Under the pieces are notes generated by a model. The model ran no database searches. It saw only the letters and a list, made by a program, of their open reading frames with translations, and had not been told where the DNA came from. The translations under genes and the position numbers were made by a program. Below, one piece after another: positions 44,108 through 52,754 of a DNA stretch of 64,000 bases. Source of the DNA: Oscillatoria sp. FACHB-1407 (GTDB lineage Bacteria; Cyanobacteriota; Cyanobacteriia; Elainellales; Elainellaceae); assembly GCF_014697545.1 (NCBI RefSeq), contig NZ_JACJSA010000014.1, positions 124,001-188,000 of the forward strand, read 5' to 3'. Position 1 is the first letter of the stretch; the number at the start of each line of letters is the position of its first letter.

Positions 44108-47100
44108 TCATTGACGTTGGTTTTGCTTGATTAAATCAGCGATCGCTTTGATTAACGCTCCTGGCTCAATTGGTTTGGCAAGATGTCGTTGAAACCCGGC
44201 TGATATTGCTTTTTGATAATTGATGTCTCCGGCATAAGCCGTCAGCGCGATCGCCGGAACGTGACCACCCTGCTCAGGAGGCAGCGATCGCACCTGTTGC
44301 ATCAACATATAGCCATCCATATCGGGCATGCCAATATCACTGAGCAACACATCGGGTTGCGATCGAGATAACAATGTCAACGCTTCATCTGCGGAAGCAG
44401 CGGGAATGACACTTGCTCCAGCTTGTTCTAGCACAAACGCAACAAACTCCAATGCATCCGACTCGTTATCGATCACTAAAATTTGAGTGCCCTTGAGATT
44501 AGAAACCGCTTCAGAGGGTGGGCTATCTGTCGTTGTCGTAGACTCAGCAGCAAGGAGCGGCAGCCTTACTGTAAACGTTGCCCCTTGCCCTTCTCCTGAG
44601 CTTTCTGCCCACACCGTTCCACCATGCGCCTCAACTAACTGACGCACGATCGCGAGCCCTAAGCCGAGTCCTCCAAATCGGCGTGTTGTTGCGCTATCCG
44701 ATTGTCGAAAATAATCAAACACGGAGGGTAAGAAGTTAGGAGAAATGCCAATACCTGTATCACTGACCCTAATTTGAGCGTAGTTTGTCATTAGTTTTTT
44801 GTCGTGGGTCACTCGTTCTTTGGTGGTTACCGATGACGAATGACGACTGACTGATGACAAATTAATTTCAACTCGTCCGCCTTCGGGTGTGAACTTCACG
44901 GCATTAGAAAGAAGATTCCAGATCACTTGCTGTAAACGGGTTGCATCTCCTAAAACTTCCAATTTTGGATGTTGCATGTTGGGTTTTGGATGTCGGCTAT
45001 CTTGTAATCCAAACTCGCAAATCGTAAATCGTAAATCGATTGATTTGGCTTGGGCTGCCAGATGAACCGTTTCAATTGCCGCTTGAATTGTTGCAGCCAG
45101 GTTGACCACACTCGAATTGAGGCTCAACTTACCCCGCAAAATCCGAGAGATATCTAGCAAATCTTCGACTAATTGGGCTTGCAGTTTGGCATTGCGCTCA
45201 ATTGTTGCCCAGGCATGTTCAATTTGGGCTTTAGTCAGCTTGCCTCTGCGGATCATCTGAAGCCAACCCAGAATGGGGTTGAGGGGCGATCGCAACTCAT
45301 GCGACAGCACTGCCATAAACTCATCTTTGAGTCGATTTGATTCCTGCGCCTGGTGATACAGTTGAGCATTATCCAAGGCTAACGCTGCCCGTCGTCCTAA
45401 TTCTTCTGCCAGTACCAGATCGGTCTGGGTGTAGCAACGACTAGAGGCTGCGGTCAAGCAAACCGTTAAAGCCCCAAGGGTGCGACCATGTGCAATCAAG
45501 GGGACGGTGATGAGCGATCGCACCTGGCTCTCCTGAATAAATTGCAGGTGGTCAGCATCGATCGCCGTGGCTTGTGTCCACTCCTCGGTCACCTGAGAAA
45601 CCAAATTAGCGTTACCTGTGTTCAAAACATGGGTAATGGGATGATTCCTGGAAGCAGTGGGTGGTGTATATCGCTGTAGCTTCTCAAACCAATCCTGCCT
45701 GGTTGGATCACTGTGATGCCATGCGACTCGTTCAACCTGATGATGGCTGTTGAGAATATCAAAGAAGCAAAAGTCCGCCAAAAAGGGTACGGCCAGTCGC
45801 GCAATGTTAAATAACGTGGTTTTGTAATCGAGGGTTCCCGCTAACACAGCACTGGACTCAGACAAAAACCGCTCCCGTTCCCTTGCTTGATGGGCTTCGG
45901 TCATATCCCGCAGGATCTTGACCAATCCCTGAAGATTGCCTGCCTCATCGTGCAGTTGCATGAGCAAGCCACTGGCAAAAAATCGGCTCCCGTCTTTGCG
46001 GAGATGCCAGCGATCGTCCTGTGCTCGCTCTTCATTCAGCGCAGTTCGGAGTTCTTGCTCGGCTTGTCCGGTCGCTCGATCTTCAGGGACAAAGATGGTG
46101 TGACTGGGTTGACCGACAATTTCTGCCTCTGTGTAACCGAGTAACCGTTCTGCTCCGGGGTTCCAACTGGTGATGATGCCATTCAGGTCGAGCGTAAAGA
46201 TAGCATAGTCTTTCGTGCTCTCGACAATTAAACGAAAGCGAGTCTCGCTCTCATATAAGGCAGATTCTGCTTGCTGACGTTTAGCTTTCTCTTGCTTACG
46301 CCTGGTAATGTCTTGAAAATAAATGCTAAAACCTGTCTTACAGGGATAGGCATGTACCTCTAGTGACATCTCTGAAGCTCTATCAAACGTCTCGAAGTGA
46401 ACCGCTCCTGCCTCGGCTGTCATCCGGCAATTCGTTTGTTCAATTACGCTTCCAATGACGCCAGACGGCATCTCTCGATGTGTCTTTCCGATGATTTCAT
46501 GGGGCTGTAGATTGGCTAGTCGGGTAGCTTCCTGATTAACATAGGTAATTTGCCAGTTGTGATCTATACAGACAACAGCATCGGTAATACTTTCTAGAAT
46601 TTCAATGGCTCGTTGTGCCGATTCATCGAGGGCTTGACGGGTCGCTTCAGCTTCTCGACGGGTCGCTTGCTCCTGCTGTAAGGCGACCTCTGCCGTTTGG
46701 CGCAGGTGAATACTTTGCAGTGCTGCCGCCGTGAAATCTGCGAGGCTAGTCAAAACCCGCACGTCTTCAGCGTCAAACTGTCGAGTGTCGTCATGAGACA
46801 CAACCCAAATCGTGCCTAACGGCTGAGTTGCCCCCATGAGTGGAACTACCAAACCCTCAACGATCGCTGGTTTGGCTTGCTGAAAGTCGTTAAAAAACCG
46901 CTCAGGATAGGAATACAGTTGGGGCGATCGCCGATCTAAACAAGTGCCACAGGGGCTAAAGCTTCTTGGCGTTGTTCCCCCCTCATAGCCTTCTAACGCT
47001 CCAGCTAAAGCATTCCAACGAAAGATTTCTTCCCCATCCGGCGTTACGTCTAGGAGGCTCACTCCGGCAGATCCTGCCTGACAGAGGTCTTTTGCGACGG

Positions 47101-47266
47101 TCACCAGCGTCTTGAGCATCGTTTGCGATTGCTCTGCCAGTTGCCGCGCCAGCAGGTGAAGTGCTTGAGTCTCAGCTTGTAAGTTAGGGGTTCGGGGTGC
47201 TCTCTGGACTAACGCATCCGTAATCAAAACATTATCTAAACTGACAGAGGGCATGGCTTCAGACAT
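44108..47266 (-). CDS. Hybrid sensor histidine kinase B (GAF/PAS-rich)
   Basis: 1052 residues, soluble. GAF (about 60-200, KTLVTVAKDLCQAGSAGVSL), PAS (225-340, ESITDAVVCIDHNWQITYVN), PAS (345-465, STKDYAIFTLDLNGIITSWN), GAF (480-650), HisKA (DEFMAVLSHELRSPLNPILG), HATPase (LLSNAVKFTPEGGRVEINL; SDTGIGISPNFLPSVFDYF; GGLGLGLAIVRQLVEAHGG), receiver (QILVIDNESDALEFVAFVLE; DVLLSDIGMPDMDGYMLMQ). It is a paralogue of kinase A, most alike from HisKA onward. Its ATG overlaps the stop of the small XRE gene by 8 bp. Kinases A and B converge with 87 bp between stops. Output unknown. Confidence 0.93.
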   Translation of the reverse strand: MSEAMPSVSLDNVLITDALVQRAPRTPNLQAETQALHLLARQLAEQSQTMLKTLVTVAKDLCQAGSAGVSLLDVTPDGEEIFRWNALAGALEGYEGGTTPRSFSPCGTCLDRRSPQLYSYPERFFNDFQQAKPAIVEGLVVPLMGATQPLGTIWVVSHDDTRQFDAEDVRVLTSLADFTAAALQSIHLRQTAEVALQQEQATRREAEATRQALDESAQRAIEILESITDAVVCIDHNWQITYVNQEATRLANLQPHEIIGKTHREMPSGVIGSVIEQTNCRMTAEAGAVHFETFDRASEMSLEVHAYPCKTGFSIYFQDITRRKQEKAKRQQAESALYESETRFRLIVESTKDYAIFTLDLNGIITSWNPGAERLLGYTEAEIVGQPSHTIFVPEDRATGQAEQELRTALNEERAQDDRWHLRKDGSRFFASGLLMQLHDEAGNLQGLVKILRDMTEAHQARERERFLSESSAVLAGTLDYKTTLFNIARLAVPFLADFCFFDILNSHHQVERVAWHHSDPTRQDWFEKLQRYTPPTASRNHPITHVLNTGNANLVSQVTEEWTQATAIDADHLQFIQESQVRSLITVPLIAHGRTLGALTVCLTAASSRCYTQTDLVLAEELGRRAALALDNAQLYHQAQESNRLKDEFMAVLSHELRSPLNPILGWLQMIRRGKLTKAQIEHAWATIERNAKLQAQLVEDLLDISRILRGKLSLNSSVVNLAATIQAAIETVHLAAQAKSIDLRFTICEFGLQDSRHPKPNMQHPKLEVLGDATRLQQVIWNLLSNAVKFTPEGGRVEINLSSVSRHSSSVTTKERVTHDKKLMTNYAQIRVSDTGIGISPNFLPSVFDYFRQSDSATTRRFGGLGLGLAIVRQLVEAHGGTVWAESSGEGQGATFTVRLPLLAAESTTTTDSPPSEAVSNLKGTQILVIDNESDALEFVAFVLEQAGASVIPAASADEALTLLSRSQPDVLLSDIGMPDMDGYMLMQQVRSLPPEQGGHVPAIALTAYAGDINYQKAISAGFQRHLAKPIEPGALIKAIADLIKQNQRQ
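44784..44861. repeat. Degenerate heptamer array inside kinase B gene
   Basis: About eleven 7-bp units of the TTTGTCA/ATGACGA type lie in frame in the coding sequence and encode SRHSSSVTTKERVTHDKKLM, between the N and G1 boxes. The same unit family forms the intergenic array at 49471. A further AAATCGT heptamer run is at 45019-45038. Confidence 0.68.
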
Positions 47267-47507
47267 CCAATTCTCCCTCTGGGCAATACTGTTTCAACAA
47301 GACTCTCCCAGAGTCGCCCATTTCGTACGATAAATCTTCAATCCGTTTCAGTGCCATTGGAGATGGTAAAGTATGTCCTCGCTCCCACCGATTCACCGTT
47401 TTAAAGGAAACGCCCAATTTTGCCGCAAATTTCTCCTGAGACAGATTGAGATCCTGTCGTAACTGGCGAACCAAGGTTGAGATGGGCAATGATTTAGTCG
47501 AGGACAT
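47259..47507 (-). CDS. Small XRE-family DNA-binding protein paired with hybrid kinase B
   Basis: 82 residues from ATG 47507. Cro/C1 helix-turn-helix: LVRQLRQDLNLSQEKFAAKL, GVSFKTVNRWERGHTLPSPM, then ALKRIEDLSYEMGDSGRVLL. It shares most positions with the protein at 39767 (KFAAKLGVSF identical). Overlaps the kinase start by 8 bp, indicating translational coupling. A wide inverted repeat directly upstream of its ATG may be its operator. Confidence 0.87.
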   Translation of the reverse strand: MSSTKSLPISTLVRQLRQDLNLSQEKFAAKLGVSFKTVNRWERGHTLPSPMALKRIEDLSYEMGDSGRVLLKQYCPEGELDV

Positions 47508-47509
47508 AA

Positions 47510-47536
47510 CTACTGTAATTGCTTGAATCACAGTAG
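47510..47536. promoter_or_regulatory. Candidate operator before XRE/kinase B operon
   Basis: Inverted repeat with perfect 7-bp arms CTACTGT / ACAGTAG and a 13-bp spacer, beginning 3 bp upstream of the ATG at 47507. The word TTACTGTAC also occurs just before the ATG of the paralogous XRE gene (39757-39765), consistent with a shared half-site. Confidence 0.5.
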
Positions 47537-47696
47537 GACAGATGGGATAACCTAATTCACTCCCTTAAGGAGGAGATTGGCAGCCATTGTGTGATGAGAA
47601 GCATTCGGGCGAGTCGAGGACACCTTTCTGGCAGAGTTAGCCTTCGACCAGGGATCATTTTGTGATCTCTGACTTAGTACAACTCGTCGTAAATAG

Positions 47697-47770
47697 GGGT
47701 GGGAATTCGGGTGCAGGGGTGGAACCCCTGACTGGGGGCGAAGCCCCCATACCCCCCTGGTTTTATTTCC
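47697..47770. repeat. GC-rich hairpin repeat (GGGGTGGAACCCC family), copy 1
   Basis: GGTGCAGGGGTGGAACCCCTG followed by GGGGGCGAAGCCCCC; the same two stems occur at 52755 and, altered, inside 33386-33480. Non-coding. Confidence 0.7.
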
Positions 47771-47910
47771 AAACCCTATCTGTGAATCACAGTACTTAGG
47801 ATAGTGGATTTAATAAATCCGCAAATTGTATGGGCGGGTTTAGCAGACTAATCTGCACCTTGAAATGGGTTTGATGGTAAAACCCACCCCTACCCAACAT
47901 CGAACTGATT

Positions 47911-48009
47911 TATAGCCGTAGCCACGTTCCATAGAGCAGAGGCGAGTCAGGAAACTTTCCCAGCATCAGGGTTTGAGTCATTAGCTTTGTCCTCAGTTTT
48001 CTGACCAAA
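47911..48009. repeat. Structured dispersed repeat, copy 2
   Basis: Second copy of the element at 20873 (TATAGCCGTAGCCAC start, CAGGGTTTGAG middle, TTTTCTGACC end). Stem arms are GTCAGGAAACT / AGTTTTCTGAC; relative to copy 1 one base pair changed on both sides (G-C to A-T). Confidence 0.65.
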
Positions 48010-48109
48010 GGAATATTTTGGGTTAGTGTTATAGCAATCTGAACTGATCGTGAAACCTACTCTTCCATTCGTCATTCGTTATTTGTAATTTGTGTATGAT
48101 CGGCAACTA

Positions 48110-48277
48110 TTGACCATTAACCATTAACCATTAACCACTGACCATTAACCATCAACCACTGACCATTAACTATTAACCATTGACAACTGACGATTGACCA
48201 CTAACGATTGACCATTAACCATTAACCATTAACCATTGACCACTGACCATTAACCATTGACGATTGACCATTGACCA
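48110..48277. repeat. 24-unit heptamer array (TTAACCA type)
   Basis: Exactly 24 contiguous 7-bp units, mostly TTAACCA, TTGACCA and CTGACCA. This is a short tandemly repeated repetitive (STRR) sequence, a class long known in filamentous cyanobacteria. It fills most of the gap between the XRE gene and the LysR 3' end. Confidence 0.93.
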
Positions 48278-48321
48278 TATCTCAGACTTCTTCATGGATC
48301 CAATAGAATGGCTATATTTAT

Positions 48322-49254
48322 TCATGCCATCTTCTTCAAATTTTTCTCCATCTTTCCTAAAAATTGTCTGCAATAACTGTTCAAAAACTCAAGAAAAACT
48401 CGCACTCGTGGTGATAAATTGCGCTGATGGGTAAACAGCGCATGAACTGGAAGACCAGGAGATATTTGATTGGGAAGTAGCAGGATAAGTTGCCCCTGCT
48501 CAACTTCTTGTTTGATTTGAAAACCGAGTACCTGGGTGATGCCTAATCCTGCGATCGCCGCATTTTTTAAGGCACCGCCATTGTCGGAATAAAACGAACC
48601 CTTCACTGGAACGGTTTGCCACTCCTGGTCAATCCAAAACAGCCAGGGTTCTGGTCGCCCCTGAAACATATATTGCAAACAGTTGTGCTGCATGAGGTCG
48701 TTGGGAGTCGTTGGAATGCCATGCGTTTCGAGGTAACTTGGTGCGGCACAGAGCACAAACTGAGTTTGTCCGAGCGGTCTAACCATTAAACGCGAATCTT
48801 CTAAATTACCCAGACGAATGGCGACATCAATGCCCTCGGTGACTAAATCCACGACGCGATCGCTCAACCGCAGGTCAATCTGAATCTCTGGATATTGCGC
48901 TAGAAATTCTGGAATCGATTGTACGAGCAACCACTGCCCAAAATCCAATGATGTACTAACTGTTAGCTTGCCACGTGGCTTACCTCTGGAAATAACCAAA
49001 TCATTGGCATCGTCGAGTTCCCTGAGTAAGCGAGAGACTCGTTCGTAATAAGCGGCTCCCTCTGCGGTTAAGCTGAGCGATCGCGTTGTACGTTGCAGCA
49101 ACCGTACCCCTAATCGGTCTTCTAATTTGGCAACTCGCTTGCTGATGGCGGAGGGAGTCGTGTCGAGCGATCGAGCAGCGGCACTGAAGCTATTGCACTC
49201 CACACTTTCGACAAAGGCGATCAGTTCAGGAAGTTGATTGAGAACATTCAGCAT
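48322..49254 (-). CDS. LysR-family transcriptional regulator
   Basis: 310 residues. N-terminal winged helix: FVESVECNSFSAAARSLDTT, then PSAISKRVAKLEDRLGVRLL. C-terminal periplasmic-binding-like effector domain: GKLTVSTSLDFGQWLLVQSI, IDVAIRLGNLEDSRLMVRPL, and so on; it is of the CrgA/DsdC-like branch. It is divergent from the MATE pump at 49579, the expected arrangement for a regulator and its target. The effector is unknown. The C-terminus is unusually Lys-rich (LGKMEKNLKKMA). Confidence 0.93.
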   Translation of the reverse strand: MLNVLNQLPELIAFVESVECNSFSAAARSLDTTPSAISKRVAKLEDRLGVRLLQRTTRSLSLTAEGAAYYERVSRLLRELDDANDLVISRGKPRGKLTVSTSLDFGQWLLVQSIPEFLAQYPEIQIDLRLSDRVVDLVTEGIDVAIRLGNLEDSRLMVRPLGQTQFVLCAAPSYLETHGIPTTPNDLMQHNCLQYMFQGRPEPWLFWIDQEWQTVPVKGSFYSDNGGALKNAAIAGLGITQVLGFQIKQEVEQGQLILLLPNQISPGLPVHALFTHQRNLSPRVRVFLEFLNSYCRQFLGKMEKNLKKMA

Positions 49255-49578
49255 TTATTCCAGCCTGGCACAGATGTTTTGCCAATATACTACTTTTTCT
49301 TCTAGTGAGGCAAAGGATACTGTATATAAATGCAACGAAAGGTAAAGCGATGAGTTCAAAGGTGGATGAGGTGCGATCGGTTGTAATTTAGCCACTGGTT
49401 ATTGGTCATTGGTTATTTATGCATAGCTCCAGTTGCCGAATGCTTATCTACTGCACAACAACAAACAAACGACGAATGACGAATGATGAATGATGAATGA
49501 TGAATGACGAATGATGAATGACGAATGATGAATGACAAGTGGCGAAGGACAAAGTACACAAAATGAGGCGATTTCACC
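49255..49578. other. LysR-MATE divergent intergenic region
   Basis: 324 bp. Its left half should hold the LysR/MATE promoters; I could not single out a convincing T-N11-A site. The right half is taken up by heptamers, including a short ATTGGTT run at 49396-49415 and the main array at 49471. Confidence 0.45.
49471..49554. repeat. Heptamer array (GATGAAT type)
   Basis: Twelve 7-bp units, nine near-perfect GA(C/T)GAAT followed by three decayed ones. Ends 25 bp before the MATE ATG, so it lies in the probable leader of that transcript. Confidence 0.9.
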
Positions 49579-50961
49579 ATGACAGTTATACAGATGCAGA
49601 AGAACAATTTTTTAGTTGAAGTACGGGAGTTTTTTAAGTTGGCGGTTCCCCTTGCCAGTGCCCAGGTTGCTCAATCTGCAACAGGTTTTGCTGATACGGT
49701 GATGATGGGAAGAATGGGAGCCGATGTGTTAGCGGCGGGAGGACTGGCAGCTATTACATTTCTCTGTATCATGATGACTGCGAGTGGCGTTGCCATGGGA
49801 GTCAGTCCACTGATTGCTGAAGCATTTGGGGCAGGGCAAAAGACGCGAGTTGAGCAGATTGCTCGTCAGGGATTGTGGTTGTCGGTATTGGTAGCGATTC
49901 CAACGATGCTGTTCACCGGACATTTAGATATCCTATTGAGCCGCATAGGACAAACTGAAACCACGGTTCAGCTTGCGAACACCTACCTGGATATTATGCT
50001 GTGGGGGCTGTTTCCAGTGGTTGGCTTTGCAGCACTGCGGGCAACCGTTTCGGCCCTATCTCAAGCGCGTCCAATCATGCTCATTGTCATCTCAGGAACC
50101 GCTTTCAATATTGTTTGGAATTACATTCTTGGCTTTGGTAAATTTGGCTTCCCTAAGATGGGAATTGCAGGATTAGCGTTAGCCAGCGTAATTACGCTAT
50201 GGGGAATGTTTCTAGCTTTAGCGGTGTATATTCTCACTAACAAGAACTTAAAACACTATCGCATTTTTCAGGAACTGCACCGGATCAGACCCGGCATTTT
50301 GAAGGAATTAATCTGGATCGGTGTGCCGATCGGATTGTTTTCTGGTCTTGAAGCTGGATTTTTTATGGTGATTACGTTCGGTATGGGACTGTTAGGCACT
50401 GAAGTGTTAGCTGCTCATCAGATTGTGCTGCAAACGATTACGGTTGTGTTCATGGTTCCTTTAGGGATCTCTTATGCCACAACCGTCCGAGTCGGGCAGT
50501 GGTTGGGACGACGCGATCGCACAGGTATTCAACAAGCCGCATTGGTCAGCATGAGCGTCACTACAATCTTTATGATCGGTGTGTCGAGTACATTTCTCTT
50601 CTTTCCCAAATTCATTATTAGTCTTTACATCGACACTACTAATCCGGTAAATGCAAATATTGTTGCAATCGCACTTCCGCTATTAATTATCGCGGCGATC
50701 GCTCAAGTTCTCGATGGCTTTCAAAAAGCAGTTTATGGATCTCTCCAGGGATTGCAAGATACTCAAATTCCAATGTTGCTGAATGTGTTGGGATATTGGG
50801 GAATTGGTCTGTCAGTAGGCTATGTGTTGGGCTTTCAGTTGCAGATGGGAGGTGTCGGCTTGTGGATTGGGCAATCGGTGGCGATCGCTGTTGTTGCAGG
50901 GCTGTTTATCTGGCGATTTTGGCGATTGATTAAACATCAAAAGCTTGCCCAGAAAACTTGA
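49579..50961 (+). CDS. MATE-family efflux transporter (paralogue)
   Basis: 460 residues, about 12 membrane helices. FFKLAVPLASAQVAQSATGF and ADTVMMGRMGADVLAAGGLA open the first bundle; IGVPIGLFSGLEAGFFMVIT opens the second. Very close to the pump at 17246 in every helix (for example RATVSALSQARPIMLIVISG against RGVVSALSQARPIFMIVIAG). Would export cationic or toxic compounds by ion antiport. Controlled probably by the divergent LysR, not an AraC, so the two pumps should answer different signals. Confidence 0.93.
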   Translation: MTVIQMQKNNFLVEVREFFKLAVPLASAQVAQSATGFADTVMMGRMGADVLAAGGLAAITFLCIMMTASGVAMGVSPLIAEAFGAGQKTRVEQIARQGLWLSVLVAIPTMLFTGHLDILLSRIGQTETTVQLANTYLDIMLWGLFPVVGFAALRATVSALSQARPIMLIVISGTAFNIVWNYILGFGKFGFPKMGIAGLALASVITLWGMFLALAVYILTNKNLKHYRIFQELHRIRPGILKELIWIGVPIGLFSGLEAGFFMVITFGMGLLGTEVLAAHQIVLQTITVVFMVPLGISYATTVRVGQWLGRRDRTGIQQAALVSMSVTTIFMIGVSSTFLFFPKFIISLYIDTTNPVNANIVAIALPLLIIAAIAQVLDGFQKAVYGSLQGLQDTQIPMLLNVLGYWGIGLSVGYVLGFQLQMGGVGLWIGQSVAIAVVAGLFIWRFWRLIKHQKLAQKT

Positions 50962-51032
50962 GATTCCTGGCAAGGCGTCATAGGACGTTTCTGACGAGAG
51001 GGTAAGCCTGTGCCCTGGTTTGGGGAGCTTGA

Positions 51033-51563
51033 TTAACCGACTCCTTCAGTATCCAGAAGATGATTCAAGTTTGCCAATACTCGAAGTGGATTTTTACCCC
51101 GCAAAGGAGCCGCAATAACAGCTTCATAAGGATTTCTGCCCGTCTGTCGAACTGCCTGAATCGCTGCCTGCTGAGACAAACCTCGTCCCAATACCAGCCA
51201 TGCAGCCAGAATCTGCCCCGTTCGTCCAATCCCGCCCGAACAGTGAACGACTGTTTTACGCTGACATTGATCTGATGTGAGGAGAAACGGCAAAATCGTG
51301 TGGTGAAGGGTTGTGCGATCGCAAATCTCAAAATCTGCGATCGCTGCCCAGCAGACATTCTCAACTCCAAAGGCTTGTTTGTAGTAGCCCAACAAATCTG
51401 GATAGCAACCAAGCTGATCTTTGTCCAATAGGCAGCAGACTCGCTGAATCCCTTGACCTTTCATAAAGGACATCCAGGACTGGATTTGTACATCTGTATA
51501 TCCTGGTCTAGATGCTCCAAAAATAATGGATTCAGTTGAGCAAGCCGCCGCAAACTTATACAC
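51033..51563 (-). CDS. Cysteine-based protein phosphatase (PTP/DSP-like)
   Basis: 176 residues with the phosphate loop VVHCSGGIGRTGQILAAWLV, which fits HC-x5-R exactly; a general acid Asp in AAIADFEICDRTT lies about 30 residues before. Start is GTG at 51563 with GAGGTG upstream. Predicted to hydrolyse phosphotyrosine or another phosphomonoester. It follows the TetR gene by 14 bp on the same strand, so both are likely one transcript controlled by that TetR. Confidence 0.88.
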   Translation of the reverse strand: MYKFAAACSTESIIFGASRPGYTDVQIQSWMSFMKGQGIQRVCCLLDKDQLGCYPDLLGYYKQAFGVENVCWAAIADFEICDRTTLHHTILPFLLTSDQCQRKTVVHCSGGIGRTGQILAAWLVLGRGLSQQAAIQAVRQTGRNPYEAVIAAPLRGKNPLRVLANLNHLLDTEGVG

Positions 51564-51577
51564 AGTTCTGCACCTCG

Positions 51578-52192
51578 CTACTGTTCATGACTGTGGACTG
51601 TGGCTTGTACGAGGGATGCAATTGCGGCTTCAACTCGTTGCCATCCGGATGCAGAACTGAAATCAAGTCCTAAAAACGTTGGATTCACTTTAGCTCGCAA
51701 AACTAAGTAAACAATTCCCGCAATCAATATCGCACTGATAGCAGGAATATCTCTATCGGGTGGAAAGGGATGCTTTTGACTCAGAAACTGCAAACTAGCG
51801 ATCGCCATCTGATCACGCACCTGAGCCAATTCTTGGGTTAACTCGTTTCCTTCTAACAGTTCCCACCGCAAAATCTCCTGGGTAATCGTTCGCTGTTGCA
51901 GATCTTGCATAAAGCGGACGAGCAGTATGTCCATCCATTCATCTAGCGACTCTGCTTGAATGCTGGATTCATCCCCAACCAGTTCTTCAACAGTCAGCCA
52001 GTAGTCACCTTCCTGTCCGAAGGTTTTCAACAGAGTGGGTAGGTTTTCAAAATATCGGTAAATCAAGACTTTATCTACGCCTGCTTCACGGGCGATCGCA
52101 TTCACCCCTAGCTGCCGAAATCCCGACTCTGCCAGCAGTTTGCCCACAGCTGTCAAAATTTTTGCTTTCGTTTCTTCCTTGTCTCGCGCCAT
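51578..52192 (-). CDS. TetR-family regulator
   Basis: 204 residues. HTH: AKILTAVGKLLAESGFRQLG, then VNAIAREAGVDKVLIYRYFE, a standard TetR N-terminus. C-terminal half is helical and unassigned (LRWELLEGNELTQELAQVRD). It is divergent from the thioesterase at 52271, and two palindromes with GTCAC arms lie between them, just upstream of its ATG. Confidence 0.92.
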   Translation of the reverse strand: MARDKEETKAKILTAVGKLLAESGFRQLGVNAIAREAGVDKVLIYRYFENLPTLLKTFGQEGDYWLTVEELVGDESSIQAESLDEWMDILLVRFMQDLQQRTITQEILRWELLEGNELTQELAQVRDQMAIASLQFLSQKHPFPPDRDIPAISAILIAGIVYLVLRAKVNPTFLGLDFSSASGWQRVEAAIASLVQATVHSHEQ

Positions 52193-52212
52193 GAATGTTG
52201 CCTGAGCTACTT

Positions 52213-52255
52213 GTCACCAGATGGTGACTATGATAGCTTGTCACTGGTCGGTGAC
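52213..52255. promoter_or_regulatory. Two TetR operators (GTCAC palindromes)
   Basis: GTCACCAGATGGTGAC (52213-52228, perfect apart from its 2-bp centre) and GTCACTGGTCGGTGAC (52240-52255, arms GTCAC/GTGAC) with starts 27 bp apart. Both sit between the TetR and thioesterase genes. Confidence 0.75.
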
Positions 52256-52270
52256 TTCGGGAGCAACAAG

Positions 52271-52714
52271 ATGCAGAAGGTTTGCTTTGAGACAGAAGTT
52301 TACTCGTTTCACATTGACTTTATTGGGCATGTGAACAACACTATCTATGTGCAATGGATGGAAATTGGACGAACCAAATTGCTAGAGGCGATCGGAATGC
52401 CGACGCACAAAATTTTTCACCAGGGCTTTGTCCCCGTGTTGGTACAAACCAATATTATGTATAAATCTCCGCTTTATTTGGGCGATCGCGTTCAAATCGA
52501 GTTGTGGCTTTCTGAATTACGAAATGCGTCTGCCACTATGCAATTCCGTTTCGTCAATGCTGAGGGAACCTTAGCCGCAGAAGGATGGCAAAAAGGGTTG
52601 TTTGCCGATCGAGAAACGATGCGCCCAAGACGGTTACGGGCTGAGGAACGAGCCTTGTTTTTACCCTATGTCCACTTAACAGATGCTGGTCAACCCGAAA
52701 ATGTTTTGAGATGA
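52271..52714 (+). CDS. Hot-dog-fold acyl-CoA thioesterase (YbgC/4HBT-like)
   Basis: 147 residues from ATG 52271; an upstream in-frame ATG at 52211 would place both TetR operators inside the coding region and is rejected. Active-site region: VYSFHIDFIGHVNNTIYVQW with the catalytic Asp and the GHVNN turn, then MEIGRTKLLEAIG. Cleaves acyl-CoA or acyl-ACP thioesters; in cyanobacteria a relative releases DHNA for phylloquinone. Regulated by TetR, so here an inducible function such as fatty-acyl or aromatic-acyl release is more likely. Confidence 0.88.
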   Translation: MQKVCFETEVYSFHIDFIGHVNNTIYVQWMEIGRTKLLEAIGMPTHKIFHQGFVPVLVQTNIMYKSPLYLGDRVQIELWLSELRNASATMQFRFVNAEGTLAAEGWQKGLFADRETMRPRRLRAEERALFLPYVHLTDAGQPENVLR

Positions 52715-52754
52715 GTTCCATTCAACGATTCAATCTAGTACAGCAAAAAATCAG

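Noticed and set aside
48110-48277. Origin-like or partition iterons
   Set aside because: The 7-bp unit and low complexity fit known STRR arrays; no rep, par or DnaA-box cluster is adjacent.
49413-49607. Short leftward ORF over the heptamer array
   Set aside because: It is open only because heptamers lack stops in that phase; composition is repetitive and there is no start signal.
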